From Vitrella brassicaformis (taxonomy: Eukaryota > Sar > Vitrellaceae), in the NCBI GenBank assembly GCA_001179505.1, contig CDMY01000256.1, positions 83,250 through 147,249 on the forward strand: a stretch of 64,000 nt of DNA, written 5' to 3'. The position numbers were made by a program, and so were the translations under genes. Positions 43,901 through 57,761 of the stretch are shown piece after piece (positions within the stretch are counted from its first letter, which is position 1; each line of letters starts with the position of its first letter). Under the pieces are notes generated by a model, which searched no databases, was not told the origin of the DNA, and saw only the letters and a program-made list of their open reading frames with translations.

Positions 43901-45136
43901 CTCACTCACCCGCCTCTGTCGAAGTCTCCGCCCCGTCCGCCGGCCGATGTGAAGCCAGGGCCCGTCCGCTCCCCACCAGCACCGATGCCGATGAACTTGT
44001 CCCTGATCACGGCACCCACACAAACGGATGTGATGCCGTGGACAGTCGTGTGGGATCAGTTTGTTGATGTGTGTACCTGTTTGCCCGCGCCTTCTCACGC
44101 TCCGTTCTGGAGGCAACAAGCAGGGCAAAGGGGCAGGGCAGGTGGCTAGAGCTGTGGCTGTGGTCTTCTCTCTCTGTAAGCGAGTGGGTGGGTGGGCGTG
44201 GGTGCACAGCTGACCTGAGCATCTCTGAGTCGTTGACGAGCTCGCAGATCTGTTTGGCCTTCTCGCGGACTGACACACACATACACAATACACACCACTC
44301 TCACATTCTGCTGCGTTGTGGTGTGGGTGTGTTGACTGTCTGTCTATCTGTCTGTCTGTCTGTCTGACCTCCGGTGCCCTTGTCTTTGCCCTCTTCGGTG
44401 AAGTGGAAGTCCATCTTGCTGCGGAGCTTGTACATGCTCTCGCGCACCTCGTCGATGACACGCTCGCTACCGTTCTTGACCAAATACTCCAACAACGTCA
44501 AACTCTACATCACAAACCATGCATGACACACACGGGGGGTGCACACAGCAGATAAACATGTGGGTGTGTGGTGTGGCGCATTCATTTCATTGGTTGCCTT
44601 GAAAACTCTTCGCCAGTTTTTGCCCCGCTCCTCGATGCCCTCCCACACAGCCTTCATGATCAGGGAGTAATCATTGCTGACACACACACACACACACACA
44701 CATGCACTGATCTCCGAACGTCTTGGGAGTGCTGGCAGGAGTGTGCGTGTGATGCGATCACTGCTCACTAGTCGTATGTGGCTCTGGCGATCTCTCCGAG
44801 CAGCGTGTTTGGGACGCCCCAGTTGGTGTTGGCCGTGGCCTCCTTCAAATTCTTCTCCAAAGGGGAGTCACGATGCACACTGGAGGAGGGAGCCACACAC
44901 ACAACACATCACACAGACACACGCCAAGAGACACAGCGAGTCAATTGTGCTGCTCAGACGAGGGCCTCCTCGTCTGCCCAGTGGTCCCCCATCGGTGGCC
45001 TGACTGTCTTTCTGTCCATCCTCCCCTCCCTCTCTGCGTGTTGTGTTGTGTTGGGTGATGCGGCTGCTCACAGCTTGGAGGTCGCCTTTTGGGCGAAGCT
45101 CTTAAAATTGTCAAAGGCGGATGACATGTTGTCCAT
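40995..45136 (-). CDS. Epsin: ENTH-domain clathrin adaptor
   Basis: An endocytic or trans-Golgi adaptor. Start MDNMSSAFDNFKSFAQKATS at 45136. The ENTH domain spans six exons (about 45060-44090): KNLKEATANTNWGVPNTLLG, NDYSLIMKAVWEGIEERGKN with NWRRVFK, SLTLLEYLVKNGSERVIDEV, MYKLRSKMDFHFTEEGKDKG, VREKAKQICELVNDSEMLR and TEREKARAN. The tail carries adaptor peptides: SPYDPWEPRKDRF (DPW, for AP-2), a run of Arg/Asp/Glu exons, SLLDFDNAP (a clathrin-box-like LLDFD), NPFMMAGG and NPFGGG (NPF, for EH domains), then Gln/Met/Gly-rich repeats ending GMQQQWR at 40995. ENTH binds PtdIns(4,5)P2 or PtdIns4P membranes. No ubiquitin-interacting motif is seen. Confidence 0.92.
44270..44368 (-). repeat. Epsin intron with CAGA-rich 5' half and TG-rich 3' half
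   Basis: Read on the transcript strand, the 99-base intron starts GTCAGACAGACAGACAGACA, passes through CACACCCACACC, and ends in a GTGTGTATTGTGTATGTGTG tract plus TCAG. It shows the same polarity as plus-strand introns. Confidence 0.75.
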
Positions 45137-45377
45137 CGCCACGGGCACAGCTCACACGCCTGCCCAGCCAGAAGACAGACAAACGGACACCGACTCGCTG
45201 ACCTCTCCCCTCCGGCAACCACCAAGATGCTTCTCACACAAGATCTTCAGGGAAGCAAGGCCACCAAATTGCTCTGGTTGTCTCCCTCCTTTCTTCGTAC
45301 GAGCTCAGCCTCATTTGCGAGCTCAGCTCGCACACTGGGAGAGAAAACGAAAAAGGCACGCCCAGGGGCGATGCACG

Positions 45378-45872
45378 ATGTACGGACAGGTCATATACAC
45401 CCTATTACGTCAAAAATTAGGCGTATTCCTGCTGATCTCATTCCCTCACCATGCTCTGCAGGCTTCCGAGTCTCAACTGAGGGCTCAGTGGCGCTCAGCT
45501 GCCTCGGCACTCCCCCACATGGAATCCCACAAGGCCGATTGCACTCCTGGGCGAGACGTTCAGCAAGCCGTCTTTTCCGACCATTCACGGCGCGATGAAT
45601 CAGATGCCGACGCCACGTCATGCGCCACGTACACTCAGGTGAACAAAGAACAACACGGACCAGCGAAGGGGCGGGGCACACGGCGCTTTTTGCGTTGTGT
45701 GCTGTCTGTCAGCTCGAGCTGTAACATCTGCTGCATTTGTGCGTGCCGGCGGCGACACGAGGAGGACGCTCGACCAGCTGCGGCAGTGGTTTTGGAGTGC
45801 GCTGCCAGTGGCAGCTCTCCCTCACTTGAGCAGGCAGACCAGAGAGGCTGCATGAGGCAGGATGTCCTGTAA
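45378..45872 (+). CDS. Possible small gene, Cys-rich C-terminus, unrecognised
   Basis: An open frame of 164 codons starting MYGQVIYTLLRQKLGVFLLI. It has a hydrophobic N-terminus, a polar middle (SHKADCTPGRDVQQAVFSDH) and a cysteine cluster (SSCNICCICACRRRHEEDAR). It lies head-to-head with epsin at about 240 bp, in line with the pairing seen elsewhere. Possible splice sites (CTCTGCAG near 45461, GTGAAC near 45640) leave the structure open. No known family; it may be spurious. Confidence 0.25.
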   Translation: MYGQVIYTLLRQKLGVFLLISFPHHALQASESQLRAQWRSAASALPHMESHKADCTPGRDVQQAVFSDHSRRDESDADATSCATYTQVNKEQHGPAKGRGTRRFLRCVLSVSSSCNICCICACRRRHEEDARPAAAVVLECAASGSSPSLEQADQRGCMRQDVL

Positions 45873-46797
45873 GCGGCAAGCGGTAGTTCATGTTTAATGT
45901 GTCGCCCCGATGAGGCTCACTGGTGTTGCTGTTAGGAGTGTAGTGTATGGTGTCATATTGGCAGTGTGGCTATTCATCCGTTTTCCGCGGTAAGCGGCCG
46001 ACTGGTCGATCACTCAATCACTCACTTCGTCATGGCTGTACTGTGCTGTACTCTGGGATGGGGGGGTTCGGTGTGGAGTGGCTTTTATAAGCGAACCGAT
46101 GACACTGAATGTGTAGACGACCGCAGTTGATTTGAAAGTGTGCTTATCTTGAACACGCAGCTCCGGTCACTTTGGTCTTGCCGATGGGTCAGCCATTGTA
46201 GCTACATGCGGGGAACAGTCGAGGTGGTAGAGGTGAGAACCGGCTGTCGGATGATGGGGCGCAGTACACACGCGATGACGAACGACACGATACATCTCCG
46301 TGTATGCGACGTACATGGATACGCATGCATGCCGAAGAAAGCAGGCGAGGAACGAAGGGATACAGTCCCCCCCAACGCTTCGCTGCCGGCAGCGAAGAGA
46401 AAGACCTTTGCGATAGAGATGATACAGTGGGGGACTGCAGCAACGAAACAGGCTTCCAGTGTATAGTGCGGGGGAAGACCGTGTTTTCTTGGCGGATGGC
46501 TCACGTCAATGCCCACGCTTTTGGTGCCGTCAGCAGCCTTCGGGACCACGCCCAAGAGCCTTCGTTTGGGGTGATTGTTTCGCCGCAGGCCGTCGCGGCG
46601 GTCCTTGAGTCCCCTTTGTAGTGATATTTCCACTATCTGACGCTTTTGGCCAAGATGAGTGGATCGCGATATTCTTGAGCTCGCAAAATTTGTGGGCGCG
46701 GGTTGTTGAGTGAGATTCCTGTTTGTTTGTCGGTGCATATTCCATTTCGCCCGCCCGCCTTCTGCACCCGCTCCCACCAGCCCTCCTCTAAGCCAAT
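45873..46797. other. Spacer upstream of alpha-tubulin
   Basis: About 925 bp that must hold the tubulin promoter. It contains a perfect 20-bp palindrome (46378-46397) and several open frames on both strands without convincing coding character. No canonical RNA gene is identified. Confidence 0.5.
46378..46397. repeat. Perfect 20-bp palindrome upstream of alpha-tubulin
   Basis: CTTCGCTGCCGGCAGCGAAG equals its own reverse complement. It lies 400 bp upstream of the tubulin start. Confidence 0.85.
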
Positions 46798-49398
<2,601 letters not shown>

Positions 49399-50753
49399 AC
49401 ACCTTACCATGACACACAAACACACAACACACAACACAGATATCGTTAGCAGACAGACAGACTTCGTTGATGGATGAGTGAATGATTTGATTGAGTGGTT
49501 GGTTGATCGAATGCAATGCGTGTGGTGGGCGTGGCTGGTCGGTATTCAGCGTCTGCCTGCAGAGAGAAAGCATTCCTGCCCGCCTGCCCCCCTAGCCCAG
49601 CCTGCCCACATGCATCGTCACTGAGTGGATGGATGGATGAGTGGATGATTGCCTGCCTGCCTGCCTGCCTGCTGGTGGTCGCTCGCATAGACAAGGACAC
49701 TACAGACAGACGAACAGACGGAGGGAGAGAGACCGAGACCTATCCGCATCTAACGAGCACACGCGTATCGGATAGCCTCTATGGTCGATGTATAATTTGC
49801 ATGCGCACCTGTAGACAGACAGTCAGACGGCCAGCTTGCAGCTTTCCCCGCGCCACCAGAGCAGCAGAGAGGGAGAGAAAGACCGACAGAGACAGGCAGA
49901 CAGGCAGGCAGGCAGGCAGACCAATGGCAGCCCCGTTTGGTTTTGCGTTGACCCCTCTGTGTGTGTGTGTGTGTCTTTTTGCGCAACTTGATTGATGGCG
50001 TCGATCCGATCATGTGTCTGTGCGAGTTACACGCACGATCGACCGATGCCCCTGTTTAGCTAACTAGTAAGCCAGCCAGCGGCCCACCGCATATGGCTCT
50101 CCCGTCTCCCCCCCTGCTGTGCAGTCACTTGCTGTGTGTCCATAACTAACCTACTGCAGATGGGTACCTACCTACCTATTGCTGAAATGCGCACCTCCAC
50201 TTGATTGATGCTTCTTGCTACTCGCTGCTCGTGGTATGTTGTGTCATGGTGTGATGTGTAGCTTAGCCAGCCGCCATTGAGTTACCAACCGAGCCGACAA
50301 GGACTCATTCGTATGCATGAGATGGCCTCTCAAATATACTTCAAACGGTCTGCACGTGACCATAGAAACCCTTCAGACGCCTTCACACACAGTGGTCGTT
50401 TCAGAGTGGGGTGAAATGCAAAGAGTGCCGCAGAGGCATACACAGAAGAATCCATACAAAGCGACTCATTCTCACATCGGTCCTCATGAACAAACCATCC
50501 GCAGCGACATGATATGATGTGCAAAAAAACTCACACAGTGCACACACAAAAGCCACATACGCTTCATAAAAAGGTGTGTCGCCTCTGGCCTTCATTTCGA
50601 CCAGCAGTGGCCGGCTCAGCAGAGTGCATAAATTGTGCAGTGCAAAGCAGTGCCGCACTGACGCACTCTCTGCTAGCATCATCTCGCCGCTCAGAGACGA
50701 CAACTTGAAAACTCAGGGCAAGGTACAGACAGCTAGGTAGAAGCTGCGCTAGC
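49399..50753. other. Convergent intergenic region
   Basis: About 1.35 kb between alpha-tubulin and the GNAT-PhzF gene. Contains (TGCC)n runs (49650-49670), CAGG runs (49895-49919) and scattered CAGA. Open frames lack coding character. No RNA gene recognised. Confidence 0.55.
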
Positions 50754-53700
50754 CTAGAGTAGTGTCCCCTTCATCACGGTGACAGCCTTGCCCATGAGCT
50801 TGACCCGGTGGCCTCCCATGACCGGGTCGGCTCCCCCCATTTCCACACCCACACAACCGCCACGCGCAGAGGCCTGGTAGCCCAACAAGCATGACTGACC
50901 TAGCTTGTCGCACCAATAGGGCGCCAGGGAGCAATGCGCACTGCACCACACACACAAAAGACAACAAACGAGAAGGTTGAGCGGTGTCTGTGTGCGCGTA
51001 TGTGTGTGTATGTGTTGTTTGTACCTGCCGGTCACTGGGTCCTCGTCGATGCCTGACTGAGGCGCGAAGAAACGCGAGAAGAAATGCACCTGATAGACAT
51101 GGATTGACCCATGGGGTAGACACCAATGAATATTGGTGAGTGGAGATCTGGTCGGCCTTTCCTTCGTGAAATGGCCTACTTACGTTTTGTCCCGTCTTGG
51201 CGACCAGGTGTGGCGTGGCCTTGCTCGTCACAATCACACCACGCAAATGCGCATCCATATGCTTCAGCACCTGACGCACAAACAGGCAGACAAAGACACA
51301 CACACAGAGGGATGAGGGATGGATCGGACACACCATCAAGAAGGCAAGGCGACAGGCGGGCATCTTTGACTCCACTCACTCACTCAACGACCTCACCCTA
51401 AAGTCAGGCTTGATGTCCAGGAGGCACACACGACTGCTGTCGACCTCCACGAACGCGTCGTAGATGCTCCGATTGACGTAGACGAACGCCTCCCGCCCCA
51501 CCCCCAAACCATCCTCGAGCAGCCGCATCATATCCTCGCCCCAAGACGGGGCTGGCAGGGACACATAGAAATTCGGCGGGGTGGCCGGGAAGTCCAGCTC
51601 AATCCACTCTGATGGCGCGGCGCTAGACGATGAGGCCTGTGTGTCGGTGTGTGCCAAGGGGGGAGGGGTGGGAGGGGCCCACTGCCGTCGCGAGGCCGTG
51701 AGTATGCCGCTCTCGGTCTTGAAGTGGATGGGCTGGCCTCTGGGGGACAGACCCTCCTCCCACAACGCGTGAGCGGCGCCTGCAAACAAACAACAGAGAA
51801 GCACCGATACAGTCGCCTCTGCGATTGGCGTGTGTCGGCAGCTCACCTAGTGTCGCGTGTCCGCACAGGTCGAGTTCGGTGGCCGGGGTGAACCAACGGA
51901 GGTGGAACAGGGATGCCCCGTCGTGCGACCCGTTGAGGCGTTGTCCATCCGCTTTGAGCTCGCTGGCGTCGCGGCGCTCCAAGAAAGAGGTCTCTGCCAG
52001 GTTCTGACGAGAAAGAGAGAAAGGCAGTGACGGAGAATCCATCCACCCATTCATGCGGCGGTCTTTCATGTGTGTACCATTTCGTTTGCGAGGCTCTGCA
52101 TCCACTCTTCGTCCCCATTGCGGTGAGTAAAGACCACCGCACACGAGTTGCCCGAGTAGGCCTGCATTCATGCACCATCCCATCCATCCCTCCATCCATC
52201 CCTCCTTCCATGGTTGCCGTCCCTTGTCGCGCACCTCATCGGTGAAGGCATCCACCTGCAGCACCATGCTCGCCTGCTGCCTCACGTCTGCCAGGTCCAT
52301 GCTCATCTGGAACCAGCTGTCCTTGCCCAGCTCCACTGACGACAGCCCCTCGACAGTGAAGCCGCACGAGCGGTAGAAACGGAGAAGTGGCGCCTTGGAG
52401 ATGAGCAGGACGTGCTGCAGGGATGGGTCGTAGAGACTCATGAGCTTGATGTAGCAGAGGAAGAGCTTTCTCGCCAGCCCCTTTCCCCTCTCCTCCCGCC
52501 TGATGACCACTGAGCTCACATACGCACTCTCGCCATCTGAATGCACAACACACACACATCCATGCACACAGACGCTGCTCCACCACACAATGGAAACCTC
52601 ATTTCCGGACCTGGTACATGGGTGGCCATAACCTCGTGTGTCAGCACCCTGCCGGAACACCGCAATCCGTTGACGAAGCCGGCGAGGCCCCCCATCTCAT
52701 CATAGAGGCCGATGGTGTACCCCGGGGCCTTCTCCAGTCGATACTGAAGCTTCGCCAGCGACACTCTCTCGTCCTCGGGGTATGACGCCACCTCCAGCTC
52801 ATGAAGTGCCGTGGCCTCCGTGGCATTTGGGAAGCGGAGAGAGAAGCCGCCGGCCGTGAGGGCATCGTGCTCGACGCAACCGAGGGCAGGCAACGAAGAT
52901 CCAGGCGCAGTGGTGAATGAAGGTGCCGCCACTCTCGTGCGTCTGATGGTGGCCAGGTCCAAGCTCATGTCGAACCAGCTGTCCTTGCCGTGGACGACCG
53001 ACGACAGCCCCTCGACAGTGAAGCCGCACGACCGATAGAAGTGCAGCAATGGCGCCTTGGCGATGAGCAGGATGTGCTGGAGGGAGGCATCATAGAGGCC
53101 CATCAGCTGCACATAGCAGCGCATGAGTTTCCTCGCCAGTCCTTTCCGCCTGTCTTCCTGCCGGATGACCACAGAGTGGACGCACAAGCTCTCACCACCT
53201 GCAACCACACACATAGACAAATACACATGAGTCAACACGAATGCAGTCCTCTCTGTCGTTTGACACACACGTGGGCGGACCTGATTCATGTGCAGCCATG
53301 CTCTCATGCGTCAGCACCTTGCCGAAACATCTCGTGCCGTTGACAAAGCCGACCAGTCCACCCGTCTTGTCGTAGAGAGCGATGAAGTAGGGCAGGGCTG
53401 CCTCAAGACGGCTTTGGATCTTCGGAAGAGACGCTGCTTCATCCTCAGGGTATGACGCCGCCTCGAGGGCATGAATGGCCGACGCTTCTGATGCATTTGG
53501 AAAGCGCAGAGAGAAACCGCTGGCTGTGAGGGCATTGTACTCGACACAGCCAAGGGCAGGCAGCAAAGATCCGGGCGCAACAGCCACCATCTCCGCTGAT
53601 TCGATTGCGAAACTGCAGGCGAGATTCGCGAATCGAGATTTCGAGACTGGGGGTTTTCTCAAGCCCCACGGCATTTCTTGAAGCTTCGTTCTCAAGTGCA

Positions 53701-53785
53701 TCACCCCAATAACCTTCCTGCCTGAACCGCCACACGACTCCAACACATCCTGCTGCAAAAGCAGCAACGCCACCGTGCAGCTCAA
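50754..53785 (-). CDS. Fusion protein: two GNAT acetyltransferase domains plus a PhzF-like isomerase domain
   Basis: Domain 1 (53590-52940): LRFPNASEASAIHALEAASY, LVGFVNGTRCFGKVLTHESM, then SVVIRQEDRRKGLARKLMRC (acetyl-CoA loop RxxGxA) and APLLHFYRSCGFTVEGLSSV. Domain 2 (52870-52260) repeats the pattern with LRFPNATEATALHELEVASY, PEDERVSLAKLQYRLEKAPG, RREERGKGLARKLFLCYIKL and LLRFYRSCGFTVEGLSSVEL. Both match the AANAT-like GNAT group (ASYPEDE, YRSCGF). Domain 3 is PhzF-like: AYSGNSCAVVF, EMNLAETSFLERRD (the Glu that acts in PhzF), LFHLRWFTPATELDLCGHAT, HFKTESGIL, SRFFAPQSGIDEDPVTG, and a C-terminus KLMGKAVTVMKGTLL. The two GNAT units have an intron at the same place, so they arose by internal duplication. 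The 5' start is uncertain: the frame is open from 53785, and the first conserved residues follow M at about 53590. Substrates are unknown. Confidence 0.88.
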
Positions 53786-53975
53786 GAAAGGGCTTCATCA
53801 TCCCCAGCACATGAAGGAGAGCCGAGAGGATTCTCTGCTTAGAGGCTGACGTCTGGACATCAACGGGGCACTCGTGTTAGGTACTTAAAGGATGGCAACC
53901 AGACAGAGAGACGGGTTGAGAGAAAGACCGTGGCTGAGCCAAATGCTGAAATCACGGACCTTCACCATTGCTGCC

Positions 53976-56212
53976 ATGTTGGTTGGGAATTCTCAGCCAT
54001 CATCCGCTGAGGTTGCCTTGAGGTAAGCTGACCCCTGGAGCTCCATCAGCCAGTGCGTTTCTGCATATTTGTCTGCAGGTTGCTGCTTTCTGACCCCCTG
54101 TTCCACCAGTTCACTCATCTGTTCATCGATGAAGTGCTCAAACGAAGCGCAAAGACAGACCTCCTTCTTAAAGTCGTTAAAGACATTGTGCACTTGGTAA
54201 AGTATCGACGAAGAGACCAACATTATGTCACGCTTGTGTGTGTATTCAGTGGGGCAGCAATCCACGAGTGGTGCTTTTATCTGCTACCATCGACGAGTAT
54301 AACTTCAGTCTGTATTTTGATTGGTGAGTTGGGCATGCCATGTCTCTCGACGTATCTCTTAGCATATGACACACATCACGTGTCTTCTCCTTCTGTCTAC
54401 TCAGCGCTCCCATTCATTATATCCCCGGCCGGACGTATCCCATTACAGACTACTATCTTGAGGTGAGAATCGCATTGATCGACGTCTATTGAGGTATCGA
54501 CGCCATTGAGTATCACCGCAACATCGATGCAGGACATTCTGGAAAAGACGAATCATTGGTTTGAGGGCCGTTATGTGCACAAGGAGGCACTGGTAGGTAT
54601 TGTGATGGCCTGCAGGACATGGCATGTATGGCGTATGTTTTCAGCTATACTTGTCCAGCACACAGGAGACAGAGCTTCGACAACGACACAAGCGGGAGAA
54701 CGGAAGCCCGTATCCAGACTCCGTGCTCCTTCAACTCATCAGGCGAAAGCAGGTACCGATCCACAAACCACATTCCTCCCCCGCGTTATGCACACAATTG
54801 CTCTTCCTTCGATACACAGGATAGCATCCCGTACAATCTTATCAAAGACCTGGTCAGACATATTCACACGACGAGGCCAAGAGACGAGGCAGTGCTGATT
54901 TTCATGCCGGGTGCGGAAAAAATCTCCGCCTGCATCGCCGAGCTAAAGAAAGTCAACGCACCCAAGACGCCTCCAACTCTTTGGCTGCTGCCTCTTCATA
55001 GGGGCATGTCTACAAATGATCAGCGCAATGCGCTTACGGAACCGCCTGAAGGTAACCCAAGTGGAGGATGCTGTGCACATATTGGGTTTGCTGTGTGTGG
55101 AGGTTAAAGGAGAATAGTTCTCGCCACGAACATTCGGAACATCGATAACCATCAGTGATACAGTGTAGGATACAGCGGAGACGTATGTGCCTCTCAGTCT
55201 CACCTTACTTGCGCTGCATCCTTCTCAGACATACAATCGACTCGAGGTTTAAAAAGACCATCAAGTACAATCACAAAACAAGAGTAAGGCAGACAGGGAG
55301 CCAGGAACTGTGGCCACACAATCAGACAGGTACAGACTCATACGGCCGGGCTAATCTGCAGGTCGAGGAGCTCATCACATGCAAAATATCGGAGTCTTGT
55401 GGGCGGTAAGAAGACACAGAAGGACGCACAAATGTATTGGGCGCAGCTTGCGTCTTTCCCCTTTTTCCACCAGCCAACGAAAAAGGCGGGCCGGTCGGCA
55501 ACAATCGGGCATGTGCTGACGGTTGATGATAAGAGAAGAGTACGAAGAGCTGGAGGTGTGTGACGATACGCGTATCTCTGGATGCATTCTGTCTGAAAAT
55601 CCTGAAGATGAGGTCTGTAGCCTGATGAGACATGACATTTGCTTTACACACAAGGAGCCTCTGGTGTGTGCGAACAGCTCTAACGACCCAGAGGAGTTTT
55701 TCCTTGCGATAATAGACCATCCGCCGAGGGAGACGATTGAAGAGTCGATGATGTATTCGACAGAAATACCAGCCATCAATGTCAGTAAGAGAAGAAGGTA
55801 GGTGTGACTTATGAATGCTGTGTGTGTTGTGTGATAGGAAAGTCGACAGCTGACGCCGCTTGGAGCACAGACGGCTCCCTTTGGATCTGTACACTGGGAA
55901 GCTGCCTATTTTGGCGTGCGAATTTGGTCTGACAAACCAAGTACGCAATCTCTTTGAACGACGTTAGTGATTGTTACGAGCAACAGATAAATTTGCACCA
56001 TTTGCATGAATCTCGCAGGCTCTCAGTATTGCCGCAGCAATGTCAGTTGGGGCCCCTTCTAAAGCGCCATTTCACGAGAAGGACAAGGGCGACGCGGCTC
56101 GAGAAACACTCTCAGGTAAATCAAGTCAAAAGACAGGTGATGCACTGCGATTTCGCAAATGTCTTATTCATATTGGTCAGGATTTGGGGTCCAAAGCGAT
56201 CACGCAGCCGCC
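53976..56212 (+). pseudogene. Decayed DExH-box RNA helicase
   Basis: DEAH/DExH helicase motifs appear in the right order but broken. RLLLSDPLFHQF and THLFIDEVLKRSAKTD (motif II, with DEVH changed to DEVL) lie near 54078-54165. RVVLLSATIDEYNFSLYFDW (motif III SAT) is near 54260, PIHYIPGRTYPITDYYLE near 54420 and LIFMPGAEKISACIAELKK near 54897. RRIVLATNI (motif V region, near 55107) then runs out of frame with two missing bases. Later scraps in shifting frames are GRANLQ (near 55345), REEYEELEVCDDTRISGCIL (near 55530), LPLDLYTGKLPILACEFGL (near 55866) and ALSIAAAMSVGAPSKAPF (near 56022). The ATP-binding motif I is absent. Some splice sites survive. Read as a 5'-truncated, frameshifted copy; a diverged functional remnant cannot be excluded. 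Confidence 0.7.
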
Positions 56213-57761
56213 ATGAGGGCCTTCAGGCGGTGGCACGATATACATGTCGAGAGTGGTGAGTAAAGGGTGGATGCACTGGAAACCAGCAGGGAGTCAACAC
56301 CTGACCAATTTTTGTCTCTCGGTTGTGTTTCTTTGCTCTCAGAGCTGCGTCTGCGTGAGAGCGTCGCTGAGGAGCCGGCTAGCCCGCCATTACCGGAACC
56401 CCCCATCACCCCTTCGTCACCCCCACCAGCACCAGCACCCGCACCGGTGCCAACGTCGCTGGCTAGCGTGGACAGCACCACCCCACGGCTGCGTCTGGCA
56501 GCAGACATGGTGTTTGAAGGGGCCAAGAGGCTGAGCGGAGGCCGGGGGGACTTCGACGTCCTCGCCGAAGTGTTGCGGCAGGATGGCACTATCCGGGGCG
56601 TGGATGCCATCCTGAAGCACGTGGCGACCTCGGCTGAGAAAACGTCTGAGCGGGTGGGGGAGGAGGGGCGGGCGACAGTGTTGCAGCTGAATAGGCGTCG
56701 CAAGTGGGAGGGCGCTCGGCTGCAGGAGGCCGCACGGGAGGACACCAAGCCCCAGCTGCGCTACAACGCAGCCTGCGGGTTGCTCACGCGCGACGGCACT
56801 CGACGGGCGGACCCCCGTGTGCTGGCACTAGTGCCGGACGCCGCGGTGCTGCGGCCTCAGGTGGTGTTGGAGGGCGATGCTGTTGTCATGGAGAAGATAG
56901 AAGACGGTATAGCATTAAGGACCCAGACAGACAGACAGACAAGAAGGATCCAGATGCCTGTCTCTTTCCTTTCCTCTGTGTGTGTGTGTCGGATGGTTCC
57001 ATCTGCGCAGGCACGTCTGTGTATGATTATGCGGCCGATCCCGGGCAGCGTCACCCCGTCCTCGACGCCGTCATCGGCGTCAATACGGCCGAGCAGATGC
57101 TGGCCCTCCGCGCACGTGGCCTCAGCCACAACGACATGCACTGGCTGAATGTGCTGATGCGAGGCCGTATGGGCGAGGTGGCGCTATCGACATGGAGTGT
57201 GCCCGCTTCCTGTCACCCACCCACATGCTCGTCGCCCTGCCCCCGGCCCCCATGGTCAGCCTCGCCCATATGAAGGCCGTCCACGCCAGGCAGAGCGATG
57301 CCGAGCAGCCCACCTTCCCCACCAGCACGGCATATGACTACTGCTGTCTCGCGTGGATACTGCTGCTGCTCGCCCTGCCCATCACCGATGCAGCTAACGA
57401 CCTTCTTAAGGAGGCGGAGAACGACCTGCGGGCTGTCGCACAGAAGTGCGGTGCTCGGGCGGGCACGTCGAGTGAGCTGGTGGCCGAGTACAAGGCGGCC
57501 ATGCAGAAGGCCTACAGGGCGGCCATGCAGTGCACACCACCGTCGCCCATCAGCGGCCCCGCACTCGAGTTTTTCCTCAAGGTGGTGGTGTTCGGGCAAA
57601 TCTGCAGCGAGGGAGGGAGGAGCAGGCGGCCAGGGACTTCTGCGCGAAAACGAGTACAGGTACGACACACCACACCACACACCACACACACACGCTGCTC
57701 GACGGACAACATCCTGCTCACTCTCTCTGTGTGGGTGTGTCAGCGGTACGGAAGTTGCTAG
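56213..57761 (+). CDS. Protein-kinase-like protein with a one-base frameshift
   Basis: Exon 1 (MRAFRRWHDIHVES, about 56213-56261) could instead be the end of the adjacent helicase remnant. Exon 2 starts ELRLRESVAEEPASPPLPEP, followed by a Pro/Ala linker and a helical region (AADMVFEGAKRLSGGRGDFD, VLEGDAVVMEKIEDG). The catalytic loop is LSHNDMHWLNVLM near 57123, matching kinase HxDxxxxN. The expected next strand (IDMECARF in place of IDFGLAR) is present but one base out of frame, at 57184-57186. The open frame then continues: LSPTHMLVALPPAPMVSLAH, YDYCCLAWILLLLALPITDA. No glycine-rich loop is clear. Either a base is missing in the assembly or the gene is dying. The end is uncertain: stop at 57761, or 57862 in the other frame. 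Confidence 0.5.

Noticed and set aside
46640-46700. Segment CGCTTTTGGCCAAGATGAGTGG resembling the start of U2 snRNA
   Set aside because: The invariant branch-point-binding GUAGUA sequence is absent and the rest does not follow the U2 fold.
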